A DNA stretch of 64,000 nt. It comes from Candidatus Poribacteria bacterium. Lineage in GTDB: Bacteria; Poribacteria; WGA-4E; WGA-3G. The position numbers and the translations under genes are program-made. The stretch is from NCBI GenBank assembly GCA_028820635.1, contig JAPPIG010000118.1, positions 124,001-188,000 of the forward strand, written 5' to 3'. The notes beneath the pieces are model-generated. The model had not been told where the DNA came from, made no database searches, and was given only the letters and a program-made list of their open reading frames with translations. The first letter of the stretch is position 1. Every line of letters begins with the position of its first letter. Of the stretch, positions 26,749-35,362 are shown one piece after another.

Positions 26749-27534
26749 ATGGAAAAAGGATATGAAAAACACATCATGCGGTTAAAAGACAAAACAGCCA
26801 TTGTCACAGGCGCAGGACGCGGTATTGGCAGAGCAATTGCCATTCGGTTTGCCGAAGAAGGGGCAAAAGTTGTCGTTGATGACGTAAACGATGCCATCGG
26901 CACAGCAACGGTATCTGCTATTAACGATGCGGGTGGGGAAGCGATATTTGTTAAGGCGGATGTCTCCGAGGCTGTAGAAGCAGAAACACTTATCACTGAG
27001 GCTGTCAGTGCTTATGGAACAGTTGACATCCTTGTAAATAACGCTATCTGTTCCACAGAAAACGTCTTGAATAACAACTGGGAAGCAAACTTGGCAGTTG
27101 CACTTCGAGGCACAAGCCATTGTAGCAATGCTGTGATACCGATTATGCAACAGGAAGACGGCGGTAGTATTGTCAACATCGCATCAGTCAACGGTCTTAT
27201 CGGATTACAAGGAATTCACGCTTATTCTGCTGCAAAAGGTGGGGTTATCGCTTTAACTCGTTCTATGGCAGTTGCACACGGTAAAGACAACATACGTATC
27301 AACTGCATCTGCCCCGGCACTGTGCAAACAGAAGTGTGGGAACCGATGATTGAACGGAATCCGAATATCTTGGATGAAATCACGCCGTGGTATCCGTTGG
27401 GACGCATCGGAAAACCTGTGGACATTGCAAACGCCGCGCTGTTCCTCGCATCCGATGAGGCAAGTTTTGCAACAGGGGCAGTTTTCGTCATTGATGGGGG
27501 ATTGACTGCTGGTAATCATCAGTTTCCAATTTAG
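26749..27534 (+). CDS. Short-chain dehydrogenase/reductase
   Basis: Classical SDR oxidoreductase of up to 261 residues. The NAD(P)-binding motif TGAGRGIG is at about 20-27, NN in LVNNAI follows, and the catalytic S146, Y159 and K163 lie in NIASVNGL and YSAAKGG. The C-terminal GAVFVIDGGLTAG is typical. The Asp in VVDDVND after the second strand suggests NAD preference. The first ATG gives nine extra residues before MRLKDKTAIVTG, which is the usual family start and equally possible; neither has a clear ribosome site. The substrate is unknown. Confidence 0.88.
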   Translation: MEKGYEKHIMRLKDKTAIVTGAGRGIGRAIAIRFAEEGAKVVVDDVNDAIGTATVSAINDAGGEAIFVKADVSEAVEAETLITEAVSAYGTVDILVNNAICSTENVLNNNWEANLAVALRGTSHCSNAVIPIMQQEDGGSIVNIASVNGLIGLQGIHAYSAAKGGVIALTRSMAVAHGKDNIRINCICPGTVQTEVWEPMIERNPNILDEITPWYPLGRIGKPVDIANAALFLASDEASFATGAVFVIDGGLTAGNHQFPI

Positions 27535-27704
27535 ATGTGGGCTTAAAAGTAGTAGGCACGCTCCGTGTGCCGTAACAATTTCAAAGAGGCACAATAAATT
27601 GCACGACTACAAACGCTGCTAACCTAAACAAAAATGTATTAGTATTTTACTATATTGTAGCGCTAATAAAGTCAATAAATACCATATTCACAAGGAGAAA
27701 CAGA

Positions 27705-28556
27705 ATGGCAACACAAGAACAAGTGGACTTTTTTCAAGAAAATGGTTATCTCAAGTTCGGTAAAGTTTTAGATAGCGATGGTGTCCAAACCATGCGTGAC
27801 GGGTTAGATACCATTATTGAATTGGAACTTAACGAAGGCGATGATTCGTCCCCTGAGTTCAAGTACGGACATGACCGCCAAGGACAGCAACTCAATAGAG
27901 GCAGAGGTCACCCGCGTGCAATCCATCAATTCGTTAACATGTGGAAACGCGAAGCCAGTTATGAAGCAGCTATCCATAACCCTCTGATTGCGGGTACTGC
28001 GTGTGCATTATTGGAAACCCCTGAAGTACGCCTCTGGCATGACCAAGTTATTTCTAAGCCGCCACATGACAATGGACATTTCGGTTTTCACCACGATTTC
28101 TTTTTCTGGCCTCTTAGTCCTCCGAATATTGTAAGTTGTTGGCTTGCTTTAGACGATGCCACTGTGGACAGCGGTTGTATGCACGTCATGCCGAAAAGCC
28201 ACAAAGATGAACGTTTCTCGGTTGAAGCAAGAGCATCGTTCAATGCGGAAACAGCAAAGGCACAAGAAGAAGGTCGCGAACCGCCCTCGAACCCATGGAC
28301 AGAAAGGCGTGATTTGGACATCAGTCACGGCATTCCAGTGGAGTTGAAAGCAGGCGAATGTATGTTCCATCATTGCCTAAACTGGCACGGGACGCCGCCG
28401 AATGTCACGGATCGTCAACGTAGAGCATTTGTTATGATCTTCATGGCGAAAGGTGTTTGCTACAACAATGCGCAATCTCCCGGACACGTCCTTGTTCCAA
28501 CAATCGAGGTTGCAGATGGAGAACCACTTGTCGGGGATGCATTTCCTGTAGCATAA
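27705..28556 (+). CDS. Phytanoyl-CoA dioxygenase (PhyH) family protein
   Basis: PhyH-like oxygenase of 283 residues, cytoplasmic. Iron ligands are H129-x-D131 (GFHHDFFFW) and H228 (LNWHGTPPN), and Arg residues at 239-240 (DRQRRAFVMIF) bind 2-oxoglutarate. WHDQVISKPP before the iron site and CMHVMPKSHK after it are typical of this bacterial subgroup. AAGGAG lies before the ATG. The AAA ATPase gene starts within about 20 bases downstream, so the two may share a transcript although a functional tie is not obvious. Confidence 0.88.
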   Translation: MATQEQVDFFQENGYLKFGKVLDSDGVQTMRDGLDTIIELELNEGDDSSPEFKYGHDRQGQQLNRGRGHPRAIHQFVNMWKREASYEAAIHNPLIAGTACALLETPEVRLWHDQVISKPPHDNGHFGFHHDFFFWPLSPPNIVSCWLALDDATVDSGCMHVMPKSHKDERFSVEARASFNAETAKAQEEGREPPSNPWTERRDLDISHGIPVELKAGECMFHHCLNWHGTPPNVTDRQRRAFVMIFMAKGVCYNNAQSPGHVLVPTIEVADGEPLVGDAFPVA

Positions 28557-28574
28557 CGAGGTTTGAATACTGAG

Positions 28575-29813
28575 ATGAAAGATTCGACGTTTATCAAAAG
28601 AGTTATTCTAAAAAACTATAAGAGTATCGCTGCATGTGATGTGCAGTTGCAGCCTTTGACATTTCTCGTAGGTCGTAACGGTTCGGGAAAAAGTAATTTT
28701 CTTGATGCATTGCGATTCGTGGCAGATGCGTTGAATACATCCTTAGAACACGCAATACGCGACCGTGGAGGTATCAACGATGTTCGTCGTCGTTCTCGCG
28801 GACATCCAAACCATTTTAGTATAGGGCTTGAATTCAATCTACGTAATAACTTGACAGGACACTATACCTTCAGTATTAGATCTCGTCCACGCGGGAAGTA
28901 TGAAGTTCAGACTGAAACATGCATATTTCAAAAGGAATATTTCAAGGTTGACAATGGTAATGTTACTGCAAGTAGTGTAAAAGTCACACCGGCTGCTGCG
29001 ACGGATCGTCTTTATTTGGTTAATGCTTCAGGTTTACCTGAATTTCGTCCTGTCTATGAAGCATTTTCACGGATGGGATTTCATAATCTCAACCCAGATA
29101 TAATAAGGGATCTCCAAGCGCCAGACCCTAGCGGTGTACTTACTCGTGACGGAAGCAACCTTACTAGTATCCTCAACCAACTCTCACCCTCTGTAAAGAA
29201 AGACATTGAGGAATATCTGTCATCGGTTGTTCCTGGTGTGCGTAGCGTAGACGTTGAGAAGCTTGGTTTTAAGGAAACGTTAGAGTTTAGGCAGCAGGTT
29301 GCTGGTGATAAAGATCCTTGGAGATTTCTTGCAAACAATATGTCTGACGGTACACTCCGCGTATTGGGTATTCTGGTTGCACTTTTCCAAGGAGATCAAG
29401 ATGCTCAAAAACATGTTCCGCTTGTGGGAATTGAAGAACCTGAGATAGCCCTTCATCCGGCTGCAGCAGGGGTGTTACTTGATGCGCTCCGGGATGCTGC
29501 CCATAAGACGCAGGTTATCATTACCAGTCACAGTCCAGATTTGCTTGATAACAAGGACCTTGATGTGGATTCAATCCTTGCTGTTGAAGCACAGGATGGA
29601 AACACGATAATCGCCCGTGTTGATGAGGCATCAAGATCTGTAGTCTATGATCGGTTGTTTACAACTGGTGAACTATTACGCCTTGATCAATTGCAACCCG
29701 ATCCGATATCTGTTGAAGCTGCAGCAAAAACTAAACAACCAACACTCACGGACTTTTTAAAGAACGAGAACATTCGTATAGATAAGAAAAAGCAAAGAAC
29801 AGATGACCTTTAA
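28575..29813 (+). CDS. AAA/SMC-like ATPase (AAA_21 type), first gene of a possible two-gene defence module
   Basis: A 412-residue ATPase of the RecF/OLD/AAA_21 group. The N-terminal F-I-K-R-V-I-L-K-N-Y-K-S-I is the usual opening, Walker A is GRNGSGKS (33-40), the ABC-like signature MSDGT is near 256-260, Walker B is LVGIEEPE (283-290) and the switch His is in IITSHSPDLLD. No TOPRIM domain is fused; instead the next gene, overlapping by 11 bases, encodes a DUF4276 protein with TOPRIM-like acidic residues. This split ATPase + TOPRIM-like layout is comparable to PARIS, and to the fused Gabija GajA protein. ATG at this position is preferred to an upstream TTG. Confidence 0.85.
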   Translation: MKDSTFIKRVILKNYKSIAACDVQLQPLTFLVGRNGSGKSNFLDALRFVADALNTSLEHAIRDRGGINDVRRRSRGHPNHFSIGLEFNLRNNLTGHYTFSIRSRPRGKYEVQTETCIFQKEYFKVDNGNVTASSVKVTPAAATDRLYLVNASGLPEFRPVYEAFSRMGFHNLNPDIIRDLQAPDPSGVLTRDGSNLTSILNQLSPSVKKDIEEYLSSVVPGVRSVDVEKLGFKETLEFRQQVAGDKDPWRFLANNMSDGTLRVLGILVALFQGDQDAQKHVPLVGIEEPEIALHPAAAGVLLDALRDAAHKTQVIITSHSPDLLDNKDLDVDSILAVEAQDGNTIIARVDEASRSVVYDRLFTTGELLRLDQLQPDPISVEAAAKTKQPTLTDFLKNENIRIDKKKQRTDDL

Positions 29814-30420
29814 AATTGGATGTATTGTTGAGGGTGATGGCGAAGTGAAAGCTGTCCCTGTTTTGATTAGACGTATAGCATGGGATCTCTATCCAGAAAT
29901 AACGATTATCGTTGAAACACCAATCCGTGCTCCAAGATATCAGGTTGTAAAAGATGGCGAACTTGAAAGCAGGATAGAATTAGCAGCTCAAAAAATTGGG
30001 GGACAAGGGGCTATTTTCATTATTCTTGACAGTGAAGGAGATTGTCCTGCACACTTGGGACCGGCATTGCTTCAAAGGGCATTACAAACTCGTAAAGATA
30101 TACCAATCGCTGTTGTAATTGCTAAAAACGAGTTTGAAGGATGGTTTCTGGCAGCAGCCGAATCGCTACGCGGAAAAAGAGGTTTAAAAGATAGTATTAC
30201 CTCTCCAAATAACCCAGAAGGGATCCGTGATGCAAAGAGATGGCTTAGTCAGAGAATGGAAAACAATAGAAAATATCGTGAAACGCTCGACCAACCCGCA
30301 CTCGCAGCACTTTTTGACATTGAACAAGCACGGCAAGCAGATTCGTTTGACAAATGCTACCGAGAAATTGTTCATCTCCTTGAAGAATTGCAAAAAGCAA
30401 ACAATCCAAGTATAGTTTAA
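29803..30420 (+). CDS. DUF4276 protein (TOPRIM-like), second gene of the ATPase pair
   Basis: A 205-residue protein of the DUF4276 type. The opening KIGCIVEGDGEVKAVPVLIR has the conserved E-G-x-x-E, and residues 72-81 (FIILDSEGDC) give D76-x-E78-x-D80, which together resemble a TOPRIM active site (E ... D-x-D). The NEFEGWFLA motif at 109-117 is typical of DUF4276. It starts inside the ATPase gene, so translation is coupled and the two proteins probably form one complex. By analogy with AriB of PARIS and OLD nucleases it would be a nuclease or effector, but activity has not been shown for this protein and the analogy is my inference. Confidence 0.75.
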   Translation: MTFKIGCIVEGDGEVKAVPVLIRRIAWDLYPEITIIVETPIRAPRYQVVKDGELESRIELAAQKIGGQGAIFIILDSEGDCPAHLGPALLQRALQTRKDIPIAVVIAKNEFEGWFLAAAESLRGKRGLKDSITSPNNPEGIRDAKRWLSQRMENNRKYRETLDQPALAALFDIEQARQADSFDKCYREIVHLLEELQKANNPSIV

Positions 30421-30493
30421 ACCTTACAAATGAGGAAAACGTTACATTGGTGAACTATAGAACAAATCAAAAGCAATAAATAAGGAGAATATC

Positions 30494-31252
30494 ATGAAAC
30501 ACTTATATTGGATACTGGCACTCGCGATAATGTTCAGTGTGGGGTGTAACGAAGGTGAACAACCGCTTGACCCTGTTGAAGAACCAGAAGTCGAAATACA
30601 AACAAGGATTCTTGAGGTTGTGTCAGACAAATTCATGTTCATGGCCCAGTTCTCTGACGAAGATTTATTGATTTTACCCAGCGAAAACACACAGATGGTT
30701 ACACAAGTTGGACACCCCACGGAAGTGTATGTTGTTATTGATGGCCAGCTCACGAAACAAGAGATCACTTTTCAAGAAGAAATATATCACCTTCTCTGGT
30801 GTCATCTAAACGGCAAAATCGTCTTGGTCAATGTTCTTGATAATCAGATACCCTACGTATCCGATGAGGAGGATGAGGCTTGGATAGATGAAAATTGGAT
30901 AGATAAAAAAACGGGACAATTTACGAAAGAAGCAACGCAGCTTTGGGAGGAAATAGCAGCAGAGGTAAAAGAAGAATGGGAGGAAAGGGTAAAAGGAAAA
31001 GATGAGCTCACGCCAGAAGAAGCAAACTGGGAATGGGAAGCAGATACGCTGTGGCATAAGGCGGTGAGCAAAAAGCCCTTTTTCACTTACGGTGAGTCTG
31101 GCGATAAGATTGAAGTTGTAATAAAACACCGCTTCATATACAAAGACCAAACGAATCTCACAGAGACTAAAGAAATGGAGATGATTTTTGTAGATGTTCT
31201 TCGTAATCTTACACGCCCGCATATCGTGTTTCCATCCAGTAAACAAATGTGA
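30494..31252 (+). CDS. Lipoprotein of unknown function
   Basis: A 252-residue predicted lipoprotein: signal MKHLYWILALAIMFSVGC with a lipobox-like end (SVGC) and an acidic linker NEGEQPLDPVEEPEVE. The mature part has two charged, Trp-rich helical regions (WIDENWIDKKTGQFTKEATQ and EWEERVKGKDELTPEEANWE) with no family I recognise. TAAGGAG precedes the ATG. It lies 74 bases after the DUF4276 gene and 48 bases before the first sulfatase, in the same direction, so it could be exported along with either. I assign no function. Confidence 0.75.
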   Translation: MKHLYWILALAIMFSVGCNEGEQPLDPVEEPEVEIQTRILEVVSDKFMFMAQFSDEDLLILPSENTQMVTQVGHPTEVYVVIDGQLTKQEITFQEEIYHLLWCHLNGKIVLVNVLDNQIPYVSDEEDEAWIDENWIDKKTGQFTKEATQLWEEIAAEVKEEWEERVKGKDELTPEEANWEWEADTLWHKAVSKKPFFTYGESGDKIEVVIKHRFIYKDQTNLTETKEMEMIFVDVLRNLTRPHIVFPSSKQM

Positions 31253-31300
31253 GAAGAATATAATCTATCTTACCTACATTGACAAAATGGAGAATTCATA

Positions 31301-32704
31301 ATGGAAAAACAGCCAAACGTCATTTTTGTCCTAACAGACGACCAGGGACCTTGGGCAGCGGGATGTTGCGGTAACGACGAAGTTCGCACACCTTTTATTG
31401 ACCAACTTGCCGCCGAAGGTACCCGCTTTCCAAATTTTTTCTGTACGAGTCCTGTGTGTTCACCTGCACGTGCAAGCCTGATGACAGGACGTATCCCTTC
31501 AGCACACGGGGTACACGATTGGATTCGCGATGGAAACATGCCTCCTGATCCCGCAAAGTATCTTGAAGGATTGACCTGCTATACCGATGTTCTTGCAGAG
31601 AATAATTACGCTGTAGGATTGAGCGGTAAATGGCATCTCGGAGATAGCTTAACACCTCAACACGGGTTCAGTCACTGGTTTGCTTTACCCACTGGCGGTA
31701 GCCAATACAACAATGCCAATATGATTAGAGATGGGCAAGTAGAGCAGCAACCCGGTTACCTCACTGATGTTATTACCGATGATGCTTTAGATTTCATTTC
31801 TGCGAATAGTGAAGGCCCGTTTTATCTCAGCGTCAACTATAACGCACCGCATACACCTTTTACCGGACACCCGCAAGACATTGTAGATTCTTATGATGAT
31901 TGTCCGTTTAAAACCTGTCCACAAGAACCGTTACATCCGTGGGCAGTGCAAGGTGCTGCAGCACACATGGGAAATCGTGAGTCGTTGAAAGGTTATTTTG
32001 CTGCGATAACGGCACTCGATTTAAATGTCGGACGGATTTTAGAACGACTTGCAGAGTTAGGTATCCGCGAAAACACCCTTGTCGTTTTCAGTAGTGATAA
32101 CGGTTATTCATGTGGACATCACGGATTTTGGCACAAAGGCAACGGCACATTCCCGCTGAATATGTATGAGAATTCGGTCAAGGTTCCTTTTGTTATCAGT
32201 CAACCCGGTAGGATTCCAGAAGGGCGTGTGAGTGAGGCAATGATGAGTCAATACGATTTTATGCCGACACTGCTTGATTATCTCGGTTTGCCCGATCTGA
32301 ATGATGACATGTCACCCGGTAGAAGTTTTGTCTCCGCACTCACCGGAGAAACAAACGATGCCCAAGATGAGGTCGTCGTCTTTGATGAATATGGTCCTGT
32401 CCGTATGATCCGCACGCAAGAGTGGAAGTATGTCCACCGTTATGCTTATGGGCCGCATGAACTCTACGACTTAGTGAAAGACCCCGGGGAACGTAACAAT
32501 CTGATAGATGAAAAGGAACACAACGCACTCGTCAGCGATATGCGACAACAGATGGGAGCGTGGTTTGAACGATATGTAGTGCCAGAATTGGATGGTGCAA
32601 GATGTTCGGTCACTGGCGGCGGACAAGCAGCTAAATTAGGTGATGGGAATTATGGTGAAGATTCATTCCATCCAAGATATGCACCACCTCGACGAAATGT
32701 GTAG
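31301..32704 (+). CDS. Sulfatase, Cys type, without signal peptide
   Basis: Formylglycine-dependent sulfatase of 467 residues of the alkaline phosphatase superfamily. The active-site motif C53-S-P-A-R is present (VCSPARASLMTGR); the Cys is the residue oxidised by the maturase. The metal site is visible as FVLTDDQGPWA at the start and VVFSSDNGYSCGHHG around residue 260. There is no signal peptide, unlike the next sulfatase, and the protein starts directly at the conserved domain, so it would be cytoplasmic or exported by another route. GGAG precedes the ATG by about seven bases. The next gene is a close tandem paralogue. Confidence 0.92.
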   Translation: MEKQPNVIFVLTDDQGPWAAGCCGNDEVRTPFIDQLAAEGTRFPNFFCTSPVCSPARASLMTGRIPSAHGVHDWIRDGNMPPDPAKYLEGLTCYTDVLAENNYAVGLSGKWHLGDSLTPQHGFSHWFALPTGGSQYNNANMIRDGQVEQQPGYLTDVITDDALDFISANSEGPFYLSVNYNAPHTPFTGHPQDIVDSYDDCPFKTCPQEPLHPWAVQGAAAHMGNRESLKGYFAAITALDLNVGRILERLAELGIRENTLVVFSSDNGYSCGHHGFWHKGNGTFPLNMYENSVKVPFVISQPGRIPEGRVSEAMMSQYDFMPTLLDYLGLPDLNDDMSPGRSFVSALTGETNDAQDEVVVFDEYGPVRMIRTQEWKYVHRYAYGPHELYDLVKDPGERNNLIDEKEHNALVSDMRQQMGAWFERYVVPELDGARCSVTGGGQAAKLGDGNYGEDSFHPRYAPPRRNV

Positions 32705-32752
32705 ACAACATGTCTTCATTTGCATTTGGTCTTAGTATCAAAAGGGAAGAGC

Positions 32753-34300
32753 ATGTCGGATACGGAGAAAAAACATAACCCGAATATTTCGCGTCGGCGT
32801 TTTTTGAAGAACGTAGGCACTGGCACTGTTGCTGCTGCAGTTGCACCAACGATCTTGATCAGAGCAGAGAAAACAGGAGAAAATGAAATGCAAAACCACT
32901 CAAATGTCATTTTTATTTTAACAGACGACCAAGGGCCTTGGGCTGCAGGTTGTAGCGGTAACGACGAAGTCCGCACACCTTTTATTGATCAACTTGCTTC
33001 AGAGGGCACACGTTTTCCCAATTTCTTCTGTACAACTCCTGTATGTTCACCGGCACGGGCAAGCTTGATGACTGGACGCATCCCTTCTGCACATGGGGTA
33101 CACGATTTTGTCCCTGTCGGAAACATCCCGCCAAATCCGATACGCTATCTTGAAGGGCTTACTTGTTACACCGACGTACTCGCTGGAAATGGTTACACAG
33201 TCGGGTTAAGTGGTAAATGGCATCTTGGCGATAGTTTTTCCCCACAACACGGTTTTAGCCACTGGTTCGCTTTGCCGAGAGGGGGTAGCAAGTATAATAA
33301 CGCAGACATGATCCGAAATGGACAAGTAGAGATGCAACCCGGCTATTTGACAGACGTAATTACCGATGATGCGTTAAACTTCATTTCTGTAAATAAGGAA
33401 GGTCCATTCTACCTTAGCGTGAATTACAACGCGCCGCATACACCGTTTAACGGACATCCGCAAGACATCGTGGATTCTTACGACAATTGCCCATTCAAAA
33501 CATGTCCACAAGAAGCGTTGCATCCGTGGGCTGGACGGGGCACAAATCAACATATGGGCAATCGCGAGTCGTTGAAAGGTTATTTTGCTGCGATCACAGC
33601 ACTTGACCTTAACGTCGGACGCATTTTGGAACGACTGACTGCATTGGGTATTCGCGAGAACACCCTTGTTGTTTTTAGTAGCGATAACGGATATTCATGT
33701 GGACATCACGGATTTTGGCATAAAGGCAATGGCACGTTCCCACTAAATATGTATGAAAATTCGGTAAAAGTTCCTTTTATCATGAGCCAACCCGGTAAAA
33801 TTCCAGAAGGACGCGTCAATGAGGCGATGGTAAGTCAATACGATTTCATGTCAACACTTCTTGATTATCTCGGTTTACCCGATCCGAATGACGACATGTC
33901 CCCCGGCAGAAGTTTTGTCCCCGCACTGACCAGAAAAACAAACGATGCACAAGATGAGGTCGTTGTTTTCGATGAGTACGGTCCTGTCCGTATGATACGC
34001 ACACAAGAGTGGAAATATGTTCACCGTTATCCTTACGGCCCGCATGAATTATATGACTTAGTGAAAGACCCAGGAGAGCGGAAAAATCTAATAGACGACA
34101 AGTCGCAGAAAGCACTGATAAGCGATATGCGGCGACAAATGGGTGCATGGTTTGAACGTTACGTAAACCCACAATTCGATGGTACAAGGTGTGCAGTGAC
34201 CGGAAGAGGACAAAGGGCAAAAATTGGAGATGGGGTGTATGGTGAAGATGCCTTCCGTCAAAGGGACCCCGAATCCCGACGGAATAGAAGAAATATGTAG
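32753..34300 (+). CDS. Sulfatase, Cys type, with Tat signal
   Basis: A 515-residue sulfatase, tandem paralogue of the preceding one. It has the twin-arginine motif SRRRFLKN at about 13-20 followed by a hydrophobic stretch, so it should be exported folded. The active site is C98-S-P-A-R. Start ATG follows AGGGAAGAGC. An internal in-frame ATG (at 32888) preceded by CAGGAG corresponds exactly to the start of the first sulfatase, as if the Tat leader had been added to a leaderless gene, or lost from the other copy. The two proteins are almost identical over the catalytic domain, so a recent duplication is likely. Substrate is unknown; neighbours give no polysaccharide lyase. Confidence 0.92.
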   Translation: MSDTEKKHNPNISRRRFLKNVGTGTVAAAVAPTILIRAEKTGENEMQNHSNVIFILTDDQGPWAAGCSGNDEVRTPFIDQLASEGTRFPNFFCTTPVCSPARASLMTGRIPSAHGVHDFVPVGNIPPNPIRYLEGLTCYTDVLAGNGYTVGLSGKWHLGDSFSPQHGFSHWFALPRGGSKYNNADMIRNGQVEMQPGYLTDVITDDALNFISVNKEGPFYLSVNYNAPHTPFNGHPQDIVDSYDNCPFKTCPQEALHPWAGRGTNQHMGNRESLKGYFAAITALDLNVGRILERLTALGIRENTLVVFSSDNGYSCGHHGFWHKGNGTFPLNMYENSVKVPFIMSQPGKIPEGRVNEAMVSQYDFMSTLLDYLGLPDPNDDMSPGRSFVPALTRKTNDAQDEVVVFDEYGPVRMIRTQEWKYVHRYPYGPHELYDLVKDPGERKNLIDDKSQKALISDMRRQMGAWFERYVNPQFDGTRCAVTGRGQRAKIGDGVYGEDAFRQRDPESRRNRRNM

Positions 34301-34363
34301 CCACTGGATTTACCAATTCAGATGTATGTAAAAATAGCCGGATAATACAAGGAGAATATAATA

Positions 34364-34560
34364 ATGACCAAACAACTCAAACGGGCCTTTTCAGAAGCAT
34401 CTAAACTTTCACCTGAAGAACAAACATCTTGGGTGAATGGTTGCTAACTGAACTATCGTTCGAAAAAAGCGGGTCTAAACTTTTTGTAAATTCACAAGAT
34501 GTCTTGGCTACATTGGGACAAAAAGTCGTTGATGAGCAGAAAAGGGACCATTTTGCTTAA
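34364..34560 (+). pseudogene. Small antitoxin-like gene broken by frameshift
   Basis: ATG begins a frame KQLKRAFSEASKLSPEEQTS, which is the typical start of a widespread small antitoxin-like family; this frame soon meets a stop. Continuing in another frame gives LGEWLLTELSFEKSGSKLFV and then NSQDVLATLGQKVVDEQKRD, the expected rest of that family, ending at TAA. A one- or two-base change near 34424-34431 explains the break. The intact protein would have about 65 residues. TACAAGGAG lies before the ATG. No intact toxin adjoins it. It could also be a sequencing error. Confidence 0.6.
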
Positions 34561-34717
34561 AAAGTTGTTGCAAATAAACAGGACGGGCCAAGTTTTCTAA
34601 GACGTTTCGTTTTCAGTTTTCTGCGTTGACACCAGAATAGACTTTGTGTATGCTACGTGACAGCAACTGAAACTACAATGGACGCTGATTTTCTGTCCGT
34701 TAAGGAGGATACCAGCT

Positions 34718-35290
34718 ATTGCCGTGCAAACCCATCTAACACCTGAGGAATACCTCGCGTGGGAACGTAAAGCACCGTTCAAAAATGAATATCTCAGCGG
34801 ACAGATACTCGCGATGTCCGGGGCAAGTCGCGCCCATAATCTCATCACAGGAAATGTATTTAATGGACTTTACAACCAACTGATGAATCGGGATTGTGAG
34901 GTTTACACCGGCGAAATGCGCGTGAAGGCAAACCCAATAACATCATACTTTTATCCTGATGTCGCCGTTGTCTGTGATGAACCCCGTTTTGAAGATGATG
35001 TGTTTGATACGCTCCTCAACCCAACTGTTGTCGTAGAGGTCCTTTCCCCGTCAACTGAAGCCTATGACAAAGGGGAGAAATTTGAGTCTTATAAGCAGAT
35101 CGCGTCCTTGCAAGAATACATCCTTGTTTCACAAGATAGCGTAAACGTTGCACGCCATTTTTGGTTAGGAACGGAGTGGAGGGCTATCGAATTTCAGGAT
35201 CTCGCGGATGTACTGCCACTGGATTCAATTCGCTGCGAACTGCCGTTGAGTCATATCTATAGACGTGTCCAATGGACGTATACACCCTGA
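34718..35290 (+). CDS. Uma2-family PD-(D/E)XK endonuclease-like protein
   Basis: Predicted nuclease of the Uma2 (DUF820) family, 190 residues. The PD-(D/E)XK core is readable as YFYPDVAVVCD (the catalytic Asp) and VVEVLSPSTEAYD followed by K in GEKFESYKQI; QTHLTPEEYLAWERK at the start is typical of the family. The start codon is odd: AAGGAGG is ideally spaced (nine bases) before ATT-GCC-GTG, and family members normally start with M-[AT]-V-Q. ATT may be a rare start codon; otherwise GTG two codons later is used, with a longer spacer. These genes form large families in Poribacteria-like and cyanobacterial genomes and their function is unsettled. Confidence 0.82.
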   Translation: MAVQTHLTPEEYLAWERKAPFKNEYLSGQILAMSGASRAHNLITGNVFNGLYNQLMNRDCEVYTGEMRVKANPITSYFYPDVAVVCDEPRFEDDVFDTLLNPTVVVEVLSPSTEAYDKGEKFESYKQIASLQEYILVSQDSVNVARHFWLGTEWRAIEFQDLADVLPLDSIRCELPLSHIYRRVQWTYTP

Positions 35291-35362
35291 TCCTACCGTA
35301 AATGAACTTTGTAAGAGCGAAGAGAGTTTTAGGTTATACATCTTGAAAAAGAAAGGAGTGAT

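Noticed and set aside
26776-27534. Definite choice of the shorter SDR start at 26776
   Set aside because: The family usually begins there, but there is no ribosome site for either ATG, so the choice is left open in the annotation.
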